This document shows positions 24,964-33,850 of a stretch of DNA of 54,041 nucleotides, piece after piece; the stretch's first letter is position 1, and every line of letters starts with the position of its first letter. Both the position numbers and the translations under genes were made by a program. Source of the DNA: a virus; the IMG/VR virus record IMGVR_UViG_3300005914_000010, positions 1 through 54,041 of that record, one strand, 5' to 3'. The notes under the pieces are model-generated. The model was not told where the DNA came from. It ran no database searches and saw only the letters and a program-made list of their open reading frames with translations.

Positions 24964-25838
24964 ACGAACAGTATGACAAGTTCTTAACAAACTGTATGAT
25001 ACAGAATTACGGGGACTTGTTGAAGGTAAGCAGATCTAGAGGCATAAATAGGACTCTCCCATTATTGAGAAATTACTTAATTGGGAATAATAAAGTAAGG
25101 GAAGAATACCTTTTCGCAATAAGAAGCGAGATGGAAGGTCAGAATATACTTGACCACAAGGTCTTGAATTCAATCATTGATGCACAGTTGAAATCTTTCA
25201 CCGAGGGTGAGAAGAAGAATAACAAGATGTACTCCGATGAGATAAAGAAAATCATAACTGAAGGTGACGCTGAAAAGAATGCAGATGGTACCGTAAGGGT
25301 AGCCAACTCAGACAAGAAAGCTCCATCATTAGTAGATAAAATTATCAAAGACCCTCTACTCGTGGATTATACTAAAGTAACAACCGAAGATGCTAACGCT
25401 GTTCGGGATATACTTATGAATGATAAAGACGGTTTTGAACAGTTTAGTAAATGGTGCTTCCAGATTCAAATGAATTTTAAATTCCAGCATCAAGACTTTC
25501 ATTCAGTCATATTCGAGTTCTGTCAGAAAATAGTGCATGGAGAAATAGACAGAGGTATTGTAACGATACCACCGCGACACTCAAAGACGCAAATACTATC
25601 TATATTCTTACCATTGTATTCGTTCTGTTATAATCCAACAAGTCATAATATTATCACATCCTATGCTGATGATGTTGTTCAAGAATCTAGTGGCTATATC
25701 AGGCAAGTGATGACTGATAACTTATTTCAGAAGATATTTCCAACTGTGAGAATTGATCCAAATAAGCGTTCACTAGAACGTTGGGGAACAACCAAAGCGG
25801 GTGTAATGCATGCAGTGCCAACTGGCGGTAAAATGACT
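24948..25838 (+). CDS. terL: Terminase large subunit, exon 1 (residues 1-297)
   Basis: The ATPase motor that packages DNA. Exon 1 includes a long N-terminal extension (about residues 1-170) that may stand in for a separate small subunit. Then come the ATPase Walker A-like loop IPPRHSKTQ (about residues 205-213) and an intervening core ending in AVPTGGKMT. The last codon before the intron (ACT, 25836-25838) is exactly at a codon boundary. Read-through would add only seven residues before a stop, so splicing with exon 2 (from 26742) is needed for a working enzyme. Confidence 0.88.
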
Positions 25839-26741
25839 CAACCTTCGGGTCATTTAAAACTTACTTAATTCGGTGAATCTCTCAACACGTAGTGGTGGAG
25901 ACAATACCGAGCTAGGATTCTTTATACGATTATCGAAACCGAGTGTAACGACTATCCCGCAAGGGAGTAAGGCTCAAGTGAGCTTGAAACAGTAAGATTA
26001 GTATGAATCTAATAAGATATAGTCTAATCTTCATAGAAATATGGAGGCTTTATGCTTAAATACAATATAATAAATACGGGTGACATCTTGGAGAATAATC
26101 AAGGTGTAGAGTTGATAGTGTTAGAAATAAAAAGAGCACCAAAAAGGTGTGTAATAGAATTTACTAAAACTAAGACTAAAAAAGAAGTGGCCTTTCAACA
26201 CTTGAGATATGGGAAAGCTAAAGACCCCTATCATAAAGTACGATACGGAGTAGCGTGTTTAGGTAACCCACCGAAATACGCTGTAGAAGATTATAGGCGC
26301 TGGGATAATATGATTGAAAGATGTTATAACGAGCGTGGGCAATACACGAGTTACGAAGGAGCGACTGTCTGTGAGAGATGGTTGTGCTTCGAATACTTCC
26401 TTGAAGATTTGAAAAATATGAATGGTTATGGATTACCCAATAGACATTTAGATAAAGACCTCAAATCTCACAAGAAAATATATAGCTTGGAGAACTGTCA
26501 ATTAATAAATAATCAAGAAAACTCAAGTCATGGAAAGTTCCAAGAACAGCATCAATGGGTAGCAACCAGTGGAGGAGGTACAGTTATAAAAGCTGCAACA
26601 TCCTCAGAGTTAGGAAGATTACTACAATGTGCTGCAAGTACCATTAGGCAGAAAATGACTGATGGCTACTTAGTAAAAGGTTCTTGGAAAATAACACAAG
26701 CATAAACAGTCAAGAGTCACGAACTTGATTTAATATAAATG
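25839..26741 (+). mobile_element. Group I intron interrupting the terminase gene, 903 bases
   Basis: P1 is visible: exon AAATGAC (25831-25837) pairs with GTCATTT (25849-25855), and the exon's last T (25838) pairs with G25848, the conserved U-G at the 5' splice site. P4 pairs TCGGT (25870-25874) with ACCGA (25906-25910). P7 pairs GACTAT (25950-25955) with ATAGTC (26019-26024), in a conserved AAGATATAGTC context. The intron ends in G26741. Joining 25838 to 26742 restores the terminase consensus (GGKMT-GKGAGLL) in frame. It carries an endonuclease gene at 26052-26705, so it is a mobile intron. Confidence 0.9.
26052..26705 (+). CDS. Intron-encoded homing endonuclease, 217 aa
   Basis: Lies inside the terminase group I intron. 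The central block YRRWDNMIERCYNE, then ATVCERWLCFEYFLEDL, then HLDKDLKSHKKIYSLENCQLINNQEN is the HNH-related pattern of phage intron endonucleases (LDKDL for the H/N core). A C-terminal helix-turn-helix (LGRLLQCAASTIRQKMTDGYLVKG) would bind the target. It cuts intronless terminase genes so that the intron copies itself. Ribosome binding site ATGGAGG. Confidence 0.8.
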   Translation: MLKYNIINTGDILENNQGVELIVLEIKRAPKRCVIEFTKTKTKKEVAFQHLRYGKAKDPYHKVRYGVACLGNPPKYAVEDYRRWDNMIERCYNERGQYTSYEGATVCERWLCFEYFLEDLKNMNGYGLPNRHLDKDLKSHKKIYSLENCQLINNQENSSHGKFQEQHQWVATSGGGTVIKAATSSELGRLLQCAASTIRQKMTDGYLVKGSWKITQA

Positions 26742-27863
26742 GGAAAAGGGGCAGGGTTACTATCTACTGAATACGCAGGTGTATTTGTAGTAGACGATGC
26801 AATAAAACCCAAAGACGCGTATTCTAATACGATACGAGCAGAAATAAATGACCGTTTCGATAACACTTTTCAATCGCGTTTAGCGAACGATGGAGTTGTA
26901 CAAGATGACAACGGTAATTTGATAGAATGTCCTAGAACACCTATGGTTATAATAATGCAGAGAGTGCATGATGAAGATCTAGTTGGACATATACTAAGAG
27001 GTGGCAGTTCAGATGAATACGTTTGGCTTAATATACCAGGAGTAGTCACGCCAGATTGTGGTACCAAGAAATGGTACGATACTCTTATTAAAGGTCAGGC
27101 CTACACTCATGCAATACCTTATTTGTATGACTTAAAACGTGAAGAACCACTGTCTGCCTTATGGCCAAGCCGTAAAAGCTTGCAATCTCTTTTAAGAATG
27201 AAAGAGTCCAATCCATACACTTTTAATTCACAGTATCTCGGAGATCCAACCGCTAAAGGTACAGGTCTCGTGGACGGTGATTGGTGGGTTGAATACGAAG
27301 AATTAGATAAAGCGAATATAAAGCGTACTTTCATGACGGCTGATACAGCGTCAACGAAGCAAGATTATTCCGATTACTCCATAGTTTGCCTATGGGGAAT
27401 TACTAGGGATAATAAGCTTATCTTAATAGATATTATAATAGGGAAGTGGGAGACACCAGAATTGAAAATAGAATTGATTAAATTCTGGAAGAAACACACG
27501 GATAATTTTGATGTCAATTTCCCCTTGTTATTGCCTACGGCATTATACATGGAGGATAAATCAAGTGGACAGTTCTTAAACCAACAGTTTGCTAGAGATG
27601 GCGCGATCAGAGTTCTACCAATTCCCAAAGATAAGAGCTCAGGGGATAAAGTCGCTAGATTCCTTAATACTGTACCTTATTGGGCACAGGAAAGAATATT
27701 AATGCCAGCAGAACATAAGCATAAAGCCCACATAATGCGGGAAACATTGAATATGACAGGCCTCGGCAGCGGTACAGGACACGATGATTTCATCGACAAT
27801 GTATCGGACGCTGTAGTAGTTGCATTTAGTGCTCCCTCAGCAAATTATGATTTATGGGCATAG
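26742..27863 (+). CDS. terL: Terminase large subunit, exon 2 (residues 298-670)
   Basis: Continues the motor after splicing. It starts GKGAGLLSTEYAG, then Walker B VFVVDDAI with its acidic pair, and a C-terminal RNase H-like nuclease domain with the aspartate in FMTADTAST, a second acidic residue in ALYMEDKSSGQ and a third in GHDDFIDNVSDA. All expected catalytic acids are visible, so the spliced protein of about 670 residues looks functional. ATG at 26739 straddles the splice site and would not give a complete enzyme on its own. Confidence 0.88.
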   Translation, partial: GKGAGLLSTEYAGVFVVDDAIKPKDAYSNTIRAEINDRFDNTFQSRLANDGVVQDDNGNLIECPRTPMVIIMQRVHDEDLVGHILRGGSSDEYVWLNIPGVVTPDCGTKKWYDTLIKGQAYTHAIPYLYDLKREEPLSALWPSRKSLQSLLRMKESNPYTFNSQYLGDPTAKGTGLVDGDWWVEYEELDKANIKRTFMTADTASTKQDYSDYSIVCLWGITRDNKLILIDIIIGKWETPELKIELIKFWKKHTDNFDVNFPLLLPTALYMEDKSSGQFLNQQFARDGAIRVLPIPKDKSSGDKVARFLNTVPYWAQERILMPAEHKHKAHIMRETLNMTGLGSGTGHDDFIDNVSDAVVVAFSAPSANYDLWA

Positions 27864-27877
27864 GAGAACAATAATAT

Positions 27878-28060
27878 ATGGCTATTAAGACAAGATTAGA
27901 CAAACGTTCCGAAGGGAACAGTGAGCTAATAATTGTAGACACAGAAACAGGTGCGGTAGTCGCTAAAATATCTGCAGTTAGCAATAAAATTGAGTTAGAG
28001 ATAACCACTGTTTCAGGCTTACATATCGAGAAACCTAACGGTTACTCAAGCAAACGCTAG
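27878..28060 (+). CDS. Hypothetical small protein, 60 aa
   Basis: Between terminase and portal. Beta-strand-rich (ELIIVDTETGAVVAKISAV, IELEITTVSGLHIEK). Small proteins of this sort near terminase genes are common but uncharacterised. It has a superficial CsrA-like strand pattern, but without a diagnostic CsrA motif I do not call it so. Ribosome binding site TAGGAGAAC. Confidence 0.65.
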   Translation: MAIKTRLDKRSEGNSELIIVDTETGAVVAKISAVSNKIELEITTVSGLHIEKPNGYSSKR

Positions 28061-28069
28061 GAGACTTAG

Positions 28070-29380
28070 ATGTCTGAATCCTACAAAGATAGAGTAGAGA
28101 AATTCACAGGATTGAAGGATGGTTTAGAGAATGTAATGACAGGATTAGGTGGGGAGAATGATAAAAGCTCCTCTAATAGTTGGGTCAATACGGGTAAGAA
28201 TAAAGATCACCCGCAGTTAACTGCCCGGTATCGCGAAGATTGGATTGCACAAAAAGTATGTAACATAATACCCCAAGATATGACTCGTGAATGGAGAATG
28301 ATAGATACCGAAGAAGGCGTACAGGCAGATAAAGAATTCAATGTCCGTGGTATGTTTCGTGATGCACAGAAATGGGCAAGAGTATATGGTACTTCATGCA
28401 TACTACTAGATCTAAAAGGGACAGGTGATATTTCTAAGCCTCTGAATCTCAAAAGATTAAAACCAAATTGCATACGCACTTTGCAAGTAGTGGATAGAAC
28501 TAGACTGTTTCCTGTAGGGGAAGTAGACTATAATCCATTGAGCCCCAACTATGGCAACCCACAAACTTATATACTTGGTGGTAGTTCACAGCGTATTCAT
28601 TCCAGTAGAATACTAAGATTTGAAGGCACAGAACTAACTAGATATGAGCAATGGCGAAACCAATGGTATTCAGATTCTGTACTGATACCGCTAATGACCA
28701 CTATGGATAACTTCCATGTAGCAGCTCAATCAGCATCTGCTCTTACGCAAGAAGCGTGTGCAGATGTAGTCACAGTGGAAGGTCTACAGAATATACTGAC
28801 AAATCCTACTGGCGAACAAGCTATGATGAAGCGGTTCAGAATCATGAAACAAATGAAGTCTGTCCACAACATTATATTGCTAGATAGCACGGAAGCGTAT
28901 GATACGAAAACGTTATCTCTCAGTGGTGTAAAAGACCTTATCTGGGAATATCTTAGAGTAGTAGCAGCAGCAGTTGGAGTACCAGCAACAAGATTTCTAT
29001 CAGCAAGTCCTGATGGTATGAATGCTACAGGGGAATCAGATCTTAACAATTACATAGATATGCTGAAAGGGCATCAGGTGGCTCAATTCGACCCACGATT
29101 GAAAGTAATTGATAAGATATTACAAGCGCACTACGATATCCCTCCATGGGAATACGAGTGGAACTGTATATTTCCTGAATCAGAAATACAAAAGACTGAA
29201 AGAGAAAAGACATTAGCTGAAACACTTCAGATACTTGTCAACACATTTATTATAAGCGCTGATGAAGCAAAAGAAATCTTGAGATCGAAACAGACTTATA
29301 AGGGCGTAGACTTAAGTGCTAAAGCACCAACTCCGCCGCCAGAAACAAAACCAAACGGAGACTCAAATGCAAAGAAATAG
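28070..29380 (+). CDS. Portal protein (DUF1073 type), 436 aa
   Basis: The dodecameric channel through which DNA enters the head. The sequence fits the DUF1073 portal family: an N-terminal segment (RYREDWIAQKVCNIIPQDMTREWR), a central crown region (RTLQVVDRTRLFPVGEVDYNP) and GIKDLIW-like helices with AAAVGVPATRFLSASPDGMNATGESDLNNY, typical of this family. It sits immediately after terminase, as expected. The last 14 bases overlap the next gene. Confidence 0.88.
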   Translation: MSESYKDRVEKFTGLKDGLENVMTGLGGENDKSSSNSWVNTGKNKDHPQLTARYREDWIAQKVCNIIPQDMTREWRMIDTEEGVQADKEFNVRGMFRDAQKWARVYGTSCILLDLKGTGDISKPLNLKRLKPNCIRTLQVVDRTRLFPVGEVDYNPLSPNYGNPQTYILGGSSQRIHSSRILRFEGTELTRYEQWRNQWYSDSVLIPLMTTMDNFHVAAQSASALTQEACADVVTVEGLQNILTNPTGEQAMMKRFRIMKQMKSVHNIILLDSTEAYDTKTLSLSGVKDLIWEYLRVVAAAVGVPATRFLSASPDGMNATGESDLNNYIDMLKGHQVAQFDPRLKVIDKILQAHYDIPPWEYEWNCIFPESEIQKTEREKTLAETLQILVNTFIISADEAKEILRSKQTYKGVDLSAKAPTPPPETKPNGDSNAKK

Positions 29381-30467
29381 TGCATTAGTGAAATTCTGTG
29401 ATGAAGCAGAAACAATTGGTCTGTACGACTTTGCTTTAGACTTACCTACACAACGTAAGTTTAAAGATAGTGGTCAGATGGTTGCGCCAGCTACAATTGC
29501 TCGCACAGGTATTATGCAATATCGCGCAGGGCAATGTGGCGCTTTATTTGCAGACCGTGATCCTAACTCAACAGTTAGTATCATGACAGAAGCCGCTGAT
29601 TTATTTTGCAAGGATTCAATTGCATCTTATCACTCAGCCCCAATTACAATTGAACACCCACCTTCAGATGTTACTGCAGGCAATTCGAAAGAATTCCAAA
29701 AAGGACATATTGACGGAGTACCATTTGCAGATGAAGCAGAAGGTATGTTGGCAGCAAGTATTGTACTAAGTGATAGCGATGCTATTAACATTGTGGAAGC
29801 TGGCACATCGCAATTATCTTCTGGGCACTCCTGTGTTCTAGTAATGGCCGATGCTGGAGCAGACTACGATGCTAAGAAGACCATGATACGTGCTAATCAC
29901 GTTGCTATTGTAGCCCGTGGTAGAGCAGGTAATGCTGAAATAGCAGACGCAGCTGATGCAGAAACTGCTGAAACTAAATTGGCAGACGCTGAATCAAGAT
30001 TGGTATTAAAAGATGGAGAGTTGTCAATTATCACAGCCCAATTAGATGCTTCGAAAGAAGATCTAGAAAAGGCTCGTAGCAAGTTAGCAGACTCAGAAGT
30101 TAGATTCAAAGACGAAGTTGAAAGTGCTGTAAAGGCAAAGCTAGCATTCCTAGCAATTGCAAGTAAATTTACAGATACTGATCTAGTTGGTATGAATGAG
30201 AAAGAAGCAAAACTTCTTATACTCAAAGACAGCTTGAAGAAAGACTTCTCAAGTAAAGATAAAGTCTACATTGATGCACGATTCGACGCATTCCTTGATT
30301 CCAAATTGGAAGAAGAAGACGACGACAATAATTCAATTGCAGCGATATTAGCAGACGATGCAAAGAATAAAGAGAAACTGGTAGATACAGAAGTACCTGC
30401 AGAAAATAGTAAAGCGCGTCAGAAGATGATTGACCGCAATTCAAACAAAACAAAGAAGGAATATTAA
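29367..30467 (+). CDS. Prohead protease/scaffold-like protein (DUF2213 type), 366 aa
   Basis: Start set at ATG 29367 with CGGAG upstream. The N-terminal domain (about residues 1-190) resembles the DUF2213 group: HSAPITIEHPPSDVT, then GTSQLSSGHSC, which could supply a catalytic His and Ser. The C-terminal half (about 190-330) is a long Ala/Glu/Lys coiled coil, the scaffold-like part. Such fusions are thought to shape the procapsid and then be cleaved. The position between portal and capsid supports this. Confidence 0.8.
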   Translation: MQRNSALVKFCDEAETIGLYDFALDLPTQRKFKDSGQMVAPATIARTGIMQYRAGQCGALFADRDPNSTVSIMTEAADLFCKDSIASYHSAPITIEHPPSDVTAGNSKEFQKGHIDGVPFADEAEGMLAASIVLSDSDAINIVEAGTSQLSSGHSCVLVMADAGADYDAKKTMIRANHVAIVARGRAGNAEIADAADAETAETKLADAESRLVLKDGELSIITAQLDASKEDLEKARSKLADSEVRFKDEVESAVKAKLAFLAIASKFTDTDLVGMNEKEAKLLILKDSLKKDFSSKDKVYIDARFDAFLDSKLEEEDDDNNSIAAILADDAKNKEKLVDTEVPAENSKARQKMIDRNSNKTKKEY

Positions 30468-30470
30468 TAT

Positions 30471-30965
30471 ATGCCAGTTCAAACTTCATATAGTCTTTAC
30501 ACTCGCGACGCGGTCGTTGGTGCGTTATACGGCATCACTCTTACAAACTCTGTACGTCACTCTGGCGTAAACATTGGTTCAGCTGCAATTAGCTTTGGTC
30601 TTGGAGTTAAGAATGTTGCTGGCTTAGGCAACGATCGTCAAGTAGAGCTTGGCTCAGGCGCATTTGTAGACGGCATCTCAATGCGTCAAATCGACAAGCA
30701 AATGAACGTTGTTCCAGGTACTGGAGCTATTGCTTACCAAAAAAACGAAGTAGTTGGCATCCTAAAAGATGGTTATATCAACGTGTTACTACAAGCAGGA
30801 GCCGCAGCTGTCAAAGGCGCAGCTGCATTCGTGCACGCTACTAATGGCACATTCGCTGCTGACGCAACTGGTACTCATGTATCAACTACTAATGTGACTT
30901 TCGAGTCAACTGGCGTAGCTGGTGATATCGTAGTAGTAAACATCACACGCTCTTTACAAGCATAA
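30471..30965 (+). CDS. Capsid decoration/cement protein candidate, 164 aa
   Basis: Ala/Gly/Val-rich, beta-strand-dominated, with no catalytic motif. It is encoded just upstream of the major capsid gene with a good ribosome binding site and highly expressed-gene codon usage. This is the usual site and character of structural cement proteins that stabilise the expanded head. Called from position and composition, not from a specific motif. Confidence 0.7.
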   Translation: MPVQTSYSLYTRDAVVGALYGITLTNSVRHSGVNIGSAAISFGLGVKNVAGLGNDRQVELGSGAFVDGISMRQIDKQMNVVPGTGAIAYQKNEVVGILKDGYINVLLQAGAAAVKGAAAFVHATNGTFAADATGTHVSTTNVTFESTGVAGDIVVVNITRSLQA

Positions 30966-30977
30966 TTAGGGAATAAC

Positions 30978-32027
30978 ATGAAAAGATTAGTTAAATTTAA
31001 AGACAGTAAAGGCGTAGTACAAGAAGTAGAGTTGCGTGCAGACATTGCCAAGCTAGTGGATAGCACTGCGTCAATGAATGATGACGATGGTTTGTTCTTC
31101 CAGCGTCAGCTTGAGGCCATTGAAGCCCAAACATATGACGTCCTATACCCGCATCTTGAAGCACGTGATTGCTTTATTACAAACACATACGGTGGCGCTG
31201 GTGCAAGATCACTTACGTACCGTTCATACGATCGAATCGGTAAAGCTCAGGTAATCAATGCCCGCGCAACTGATCTACCTAAGTCTGACATCTCTGGTAA
31301 AGAATATTCAATTGGTGTAGTGTCAATTGGTGTTGCTTATGACTATGATATCGATGAAGTAGCTGCTGCTGCAATGACAGGTATGCCTCTTGAAGCTCGT
31401 AAGGCTATGGCTGCACGTGCTGGCTATGAAGAGTTTATCAACCAAACTTCTTGGTTCGGTGATGCGACTTCTAACCTACAAGGTTTCTTCTCAGAAGCTA
31501 ATGCTGTAGCTCGTGCTAAAGTAGCAACTGGTGTTGGTGGTTTCCTATGGTCTCAGAAAACTCCCGATGAAATCCTAGCGGATCTTAACGAAGCGTGCTC
31601 TCAAATGTTCGCTGGTACAAAGAAAATTCATCGCCCTGCACAACTATGGTTAGGCGTAGCACAATGGAACTACATCCGTAGTACCCCTCGTTCAAACGTT
31701 TCAGACACAACTATCTTAAACTATTGGCTACAGAACAATGAGTTCATCACTGACAGAAGTAGCGTCAAGATGTTGAACATGCTTGACACCGCGATAACTA
31801 CTGCAGAAACTGCAGGCGATAGTGAGCCTCTAACTGACGGTGTGTTTATCATAATTAATGACAAGACACCAGACGGTCAAGAGACTGTACGTATGCGTGA
31901 ACCTTTACCACTTCAATTCTTGCCAGTACAGTTACATGGCTTAGTATACGAAGTGCCAGGACGTGGCCGCTTCGCAGGCGTAGAAGTAACTTATCCACGC
32001 GCAATGGATATCTTCTACGGCGTGTAA
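30978..32027 (+). CDS. Major capsid protein (DUF2184 type), 349 aa
   Basis: HK97-fold capsid subunit. Segments typical of the DUF2184 capsid group: FFQRQLEAIEAQTYDVLYPHLEARDC, ARSLTYRSYDRIGKAQVI, a central region ending DEVAAAAMTGMPLEARKA, and the C-terminal QFLPVQLHGLVYEVPGRGRFAGVEVTYPRAM. It has the strongest translation signals of the region and is followed by a hairpin at 32041. High expression is expected. Confidence 0.9.
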   Translation: MKRLVKFKDSKGVVQEVELRADIAKLVDSTASMNDDDGLFFQRQLEAIEAQTYDVLYPHLEARDCFITNTYGGAGARSLTYRSYDRIGKAQVINARATDLPKSDISGKEYSIGVVSIGVAYDYDIDEVAAAAMTGMPLEARKAMAARAGYEEFINQTSWFGDATSNLQGFFSEANAVARAKVATGVGGFLWSQKTPDEILADLNEACSQMFAGTKKIHRPAQLWLGVAQWNYIRSTPRSNVSDTTILNYWLQNNEFITDRSSVKMLNMLDTAITTAETAGDSEPLTDGVFIIINDKTPDGQETVRMREPLPLQFLPVQLHGLVYEVPGRGRFAGVEVTYPRAMDIFYGV

Positions 32028-32040
32028 ACAATCTTTATGG

Positions 32041-32056
32041 GGGAGTACGAACTCCC
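32041..32056 (+). terminator. Hairpin after major capsid gene
   Basis: GGGAGT (32041-32046) pairs with ACTCCC (32051-32056) over an ACGA tetraloop, followed by TCTCATT. It may reduce read-through or stabilise the abundant capsid mRNA. Confidence 0.5.
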
Positions 32057-32074
32057 TCTCATTAGGAGAATCAA

Positions 32075-32563
32075 ATGCAATTAAAGAATAATATGTCTCG
32101 ACCTTTCAAGGCAGTAATTAATACAAACCCAGATGCAACTGTTGATAAAATGAGTGTAGATGGAGAAGTGATTGGCAAAAAGCCAGCCATGCGTATACTA
32201 AAAACAATCCATATAGGCGCTGGTGCCACAGCAGAAATTGATGATTCAGACTGGCATATCCTATGGGATAGCAGAGGTCAAGGTGCAGGTGGGATTGAAG
32301 AAACAATCGAAGAGCACCATAAAATAAAAGATCAAGATGGCAAGCCTTTAGCTGTGAAGAGAAAAGAAGTGATCACAACAAAGACTATCTTTAATTATCG
32401 CAATATGGTTAGTAATAAATCTATTGAAATAGTTGAAAAGGCTCAGCCGAAACAAACATCTGAACAACAAATCAAAATGATTAGGGAAACTCTTGGTCTC
32501 AAAGATTGGAAACCAAAAGATTCAGAAGACTTAGAAGAGATGTTCAATAAAGTTATAGGCTAA
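32075..32563 (+). CDS. Hypothetical head-region protein, 162 aa
   Basis: Unrecognised in detail. Beta-rich N-terminus (residues 1-75) with a Lys/Glu-rich helical C-terminus (from about residue 120). Between major capsid and the DUF4054 connector, so probably a head completion or decoration factor. Good ribosome binding site (AGGAGAATC). Confidence 0.65.
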   Translation: MQLKNNMSRPFKAVINTNPDATVDKMSVDGEVIGKKPAMRILKTIHIGAGATAEIDDSDWHILWDSRGQGAGGIEETIEEHHKIKDQDGKPLAVKRKEVITTKTIFNYRNMVSNKSIEIVEKAQPKQTSEQQIKMIRETLGLKDWKPKDSEDLEEMFNKVIG

Positions 32564-32566
32564 ACT

Positions 32567-32932
32567 ATGGTAACATTTGCAACATGGGTAATTCGTTACC
32601 CGCAATTTGCTGAAATCTTAGAAGAAGTCTTTGATATATTTAAAGAAGATGCTAACATAGAGATGGGTACCGATGAGAGTCGTTGGTACGACACATACAA
32701 TGTAGCTCAATCAGCGCTAATTGCCCACGGTGTTGCTATGTACAATAGTTATAAAACTGGAGATGATACCCCACTCCAGCCTATACGTACAAAAGAAGTC
32801 GATGATGTTATGGTTGAGTTCGCTGTATCGAGAGATATGCAGAACAATCTTGATCCTCTATTGTCAACTACTTATGGGCAACAATATCTTAAGTGGCGAC
32901 GGCAAGCATTTGCTGGTCCAAGGATGCCTTAA
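32567..32932 (+). CDS. Head-tail connector (DUF4054 type), 121 aa
   Basis: Begins FATWVIRYPQFAE, the F-x-x-x-YPQFA signature of DUF4054 head-tail adaptors, and ends YGQQYLKWRRQAFAGPRM, also typical. It is helical throughout, like gp6/gp16-type adaptors that sit under the portal. Overlaps the next gene start by one base. Confidence 0.8.
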   Translation: MVTFATWVIRYPQFAEILEEVFDIFKEDANIEMGTDESRWYDTYNVAQSALIAHGVAMYNSYKTGDDTPLQPIRTKEVDDVMVEFAVSRDMQNNLDPLLSTTYGQQYLKWRRQAFAGPRMP

Positions 32933-33315
32933 TGATTAGTATGCATGAAGCATTTAGTAGCCAGACTACTACTACAGTAGCATTACGAAGATATACTGAA
33001 GGTGAATGGAACGTAGATAACGTATGGTCAGGGGAAGGGTATGAAGCCCCTGTTGATATATCTGCAACTCCAATACCAATAGGCGAAAGACAAACTGGTA
33101 CGCACGGGGAGAACTTACTCCCAAATACAACAGGCGAGCGCACACCTGCTTCAATGAAATTTACATCTAGAACAGAATTAAACCTAAAAGATATATTAAT
33201 TTATAGAGGGTTATTTTACAAGATGACTAGAAAAGGTGATTTCAATGCAGCTGGTTACTTCACTGCTGTGGGGATATCGTACAGCACCTTCGAATTAGCT
33301 TTTGGGGGTGGATAA
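32932..33315 (+). CDS. Head closure / neck protein candidate, 127 aa
   Basis: Start set at ATG 32932 (TAATG overlap); a longer upstream frame inside the connector gene lacks a ribosome binding site. Beta-rich, with the segment DILIYRGLFYKMTRKGDFNAAGYFTAVG, which is typical of small head-closure proteins. Function assigned by gene order between adaptor and neck terminator. Confidence 0.65.
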   Translation: MISMHEAFSSQTTTTVALRRYTEGEWNVDNVWSGEGYEAPVDISATPIPIGERQTGTHGENLLPNTTGERTPASMKFTSRTELNLKDILIYRGLFYKMTRKGDFNAAGYFTAVGISYSTFELAFGGG

Positions 33316-33836
33316 TGACGGATATCGATGTATCTAAAATGATGAAGTTGGTAGACCTAGCTTTAAATAAGCCAGGATATACTTACCCAATGCAACTAAA
33401 TGCTAGAAAGCCTGATATTCCTTTTGCGAGTGTTATGAAGATAAAAGAGCATAATCCAGGACAGGATAAAGTTGAAACTGTAGAAGTAGAAGGTGTAATA
33501 ACCACTACGACTGTTGGGGTAAGATTAATACAATTCAAAGTACTGTTCACTGAAGGTGATGAAGAACAATCAAGATTCATAACTAGTTTTAGGCGACAGG
33601 CTATATTAGATTTTATGGCATCAGAAGACTTAGCTATAATGGCTCACTTCCCTGCTGACAATGAAAATCTAACATTGGAAACCAACTGGGAAGTCAGAGA
33701 TGGCGTATTAGTAACGTGCATGGTTAGAAGAACATACACTCACGAAGAGCAAATAATAGAAGAATCAGAAATTACAGGAACATACAACGAGGGTGAAACC
33801 TCAATTGATATGGTAATACATTCTTCTATAAAATAA
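33315..33836 (+). CDS. Neck/tail terminator protein candidate, 173 aa
   Basis: The pattern YPMQLNARKPDIPFASVMKI and, later, RRTYTHEEQIIEESEITG resembles phage neck terminator proteins (gp12-like, LIC_12616 group). These cap the tail tube and join it to the head. It lies directly upstream of the sheath. Overlaps the previous gene by one base. Confidence 0.7.
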   Translation: MTDIDVSKMMKLVDLALNKPGYTYPMQLNARKPDIPFASVMKIKEHNPGQDKVETVEVEGVITTTTVGVRLIQFKVLFTEGDEEQSRFITSFRRQAILDFMASEDLAIMAHFPADNENLTLETNWEVRDGVLVTCMVRRTYTHEEQIIEESEITGTYNEGETSIDMVIHSSIK

Positions 33837-33850
33837 TTTAAGGAATTTAA

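Noticed and set aside
27878-28060. CsrA-like regulator
   Set aside because: Only a vague strand pattern; no conserved CsrA motifs (LTRR start, GV-x-AP-x-x-V segment).
32893-33315. Earlier start for the head-closure gene at 32893
   Set aside because: It lies inside the connector gene without a ribosome binding site; the TAATG start at 32932 fits coupling.
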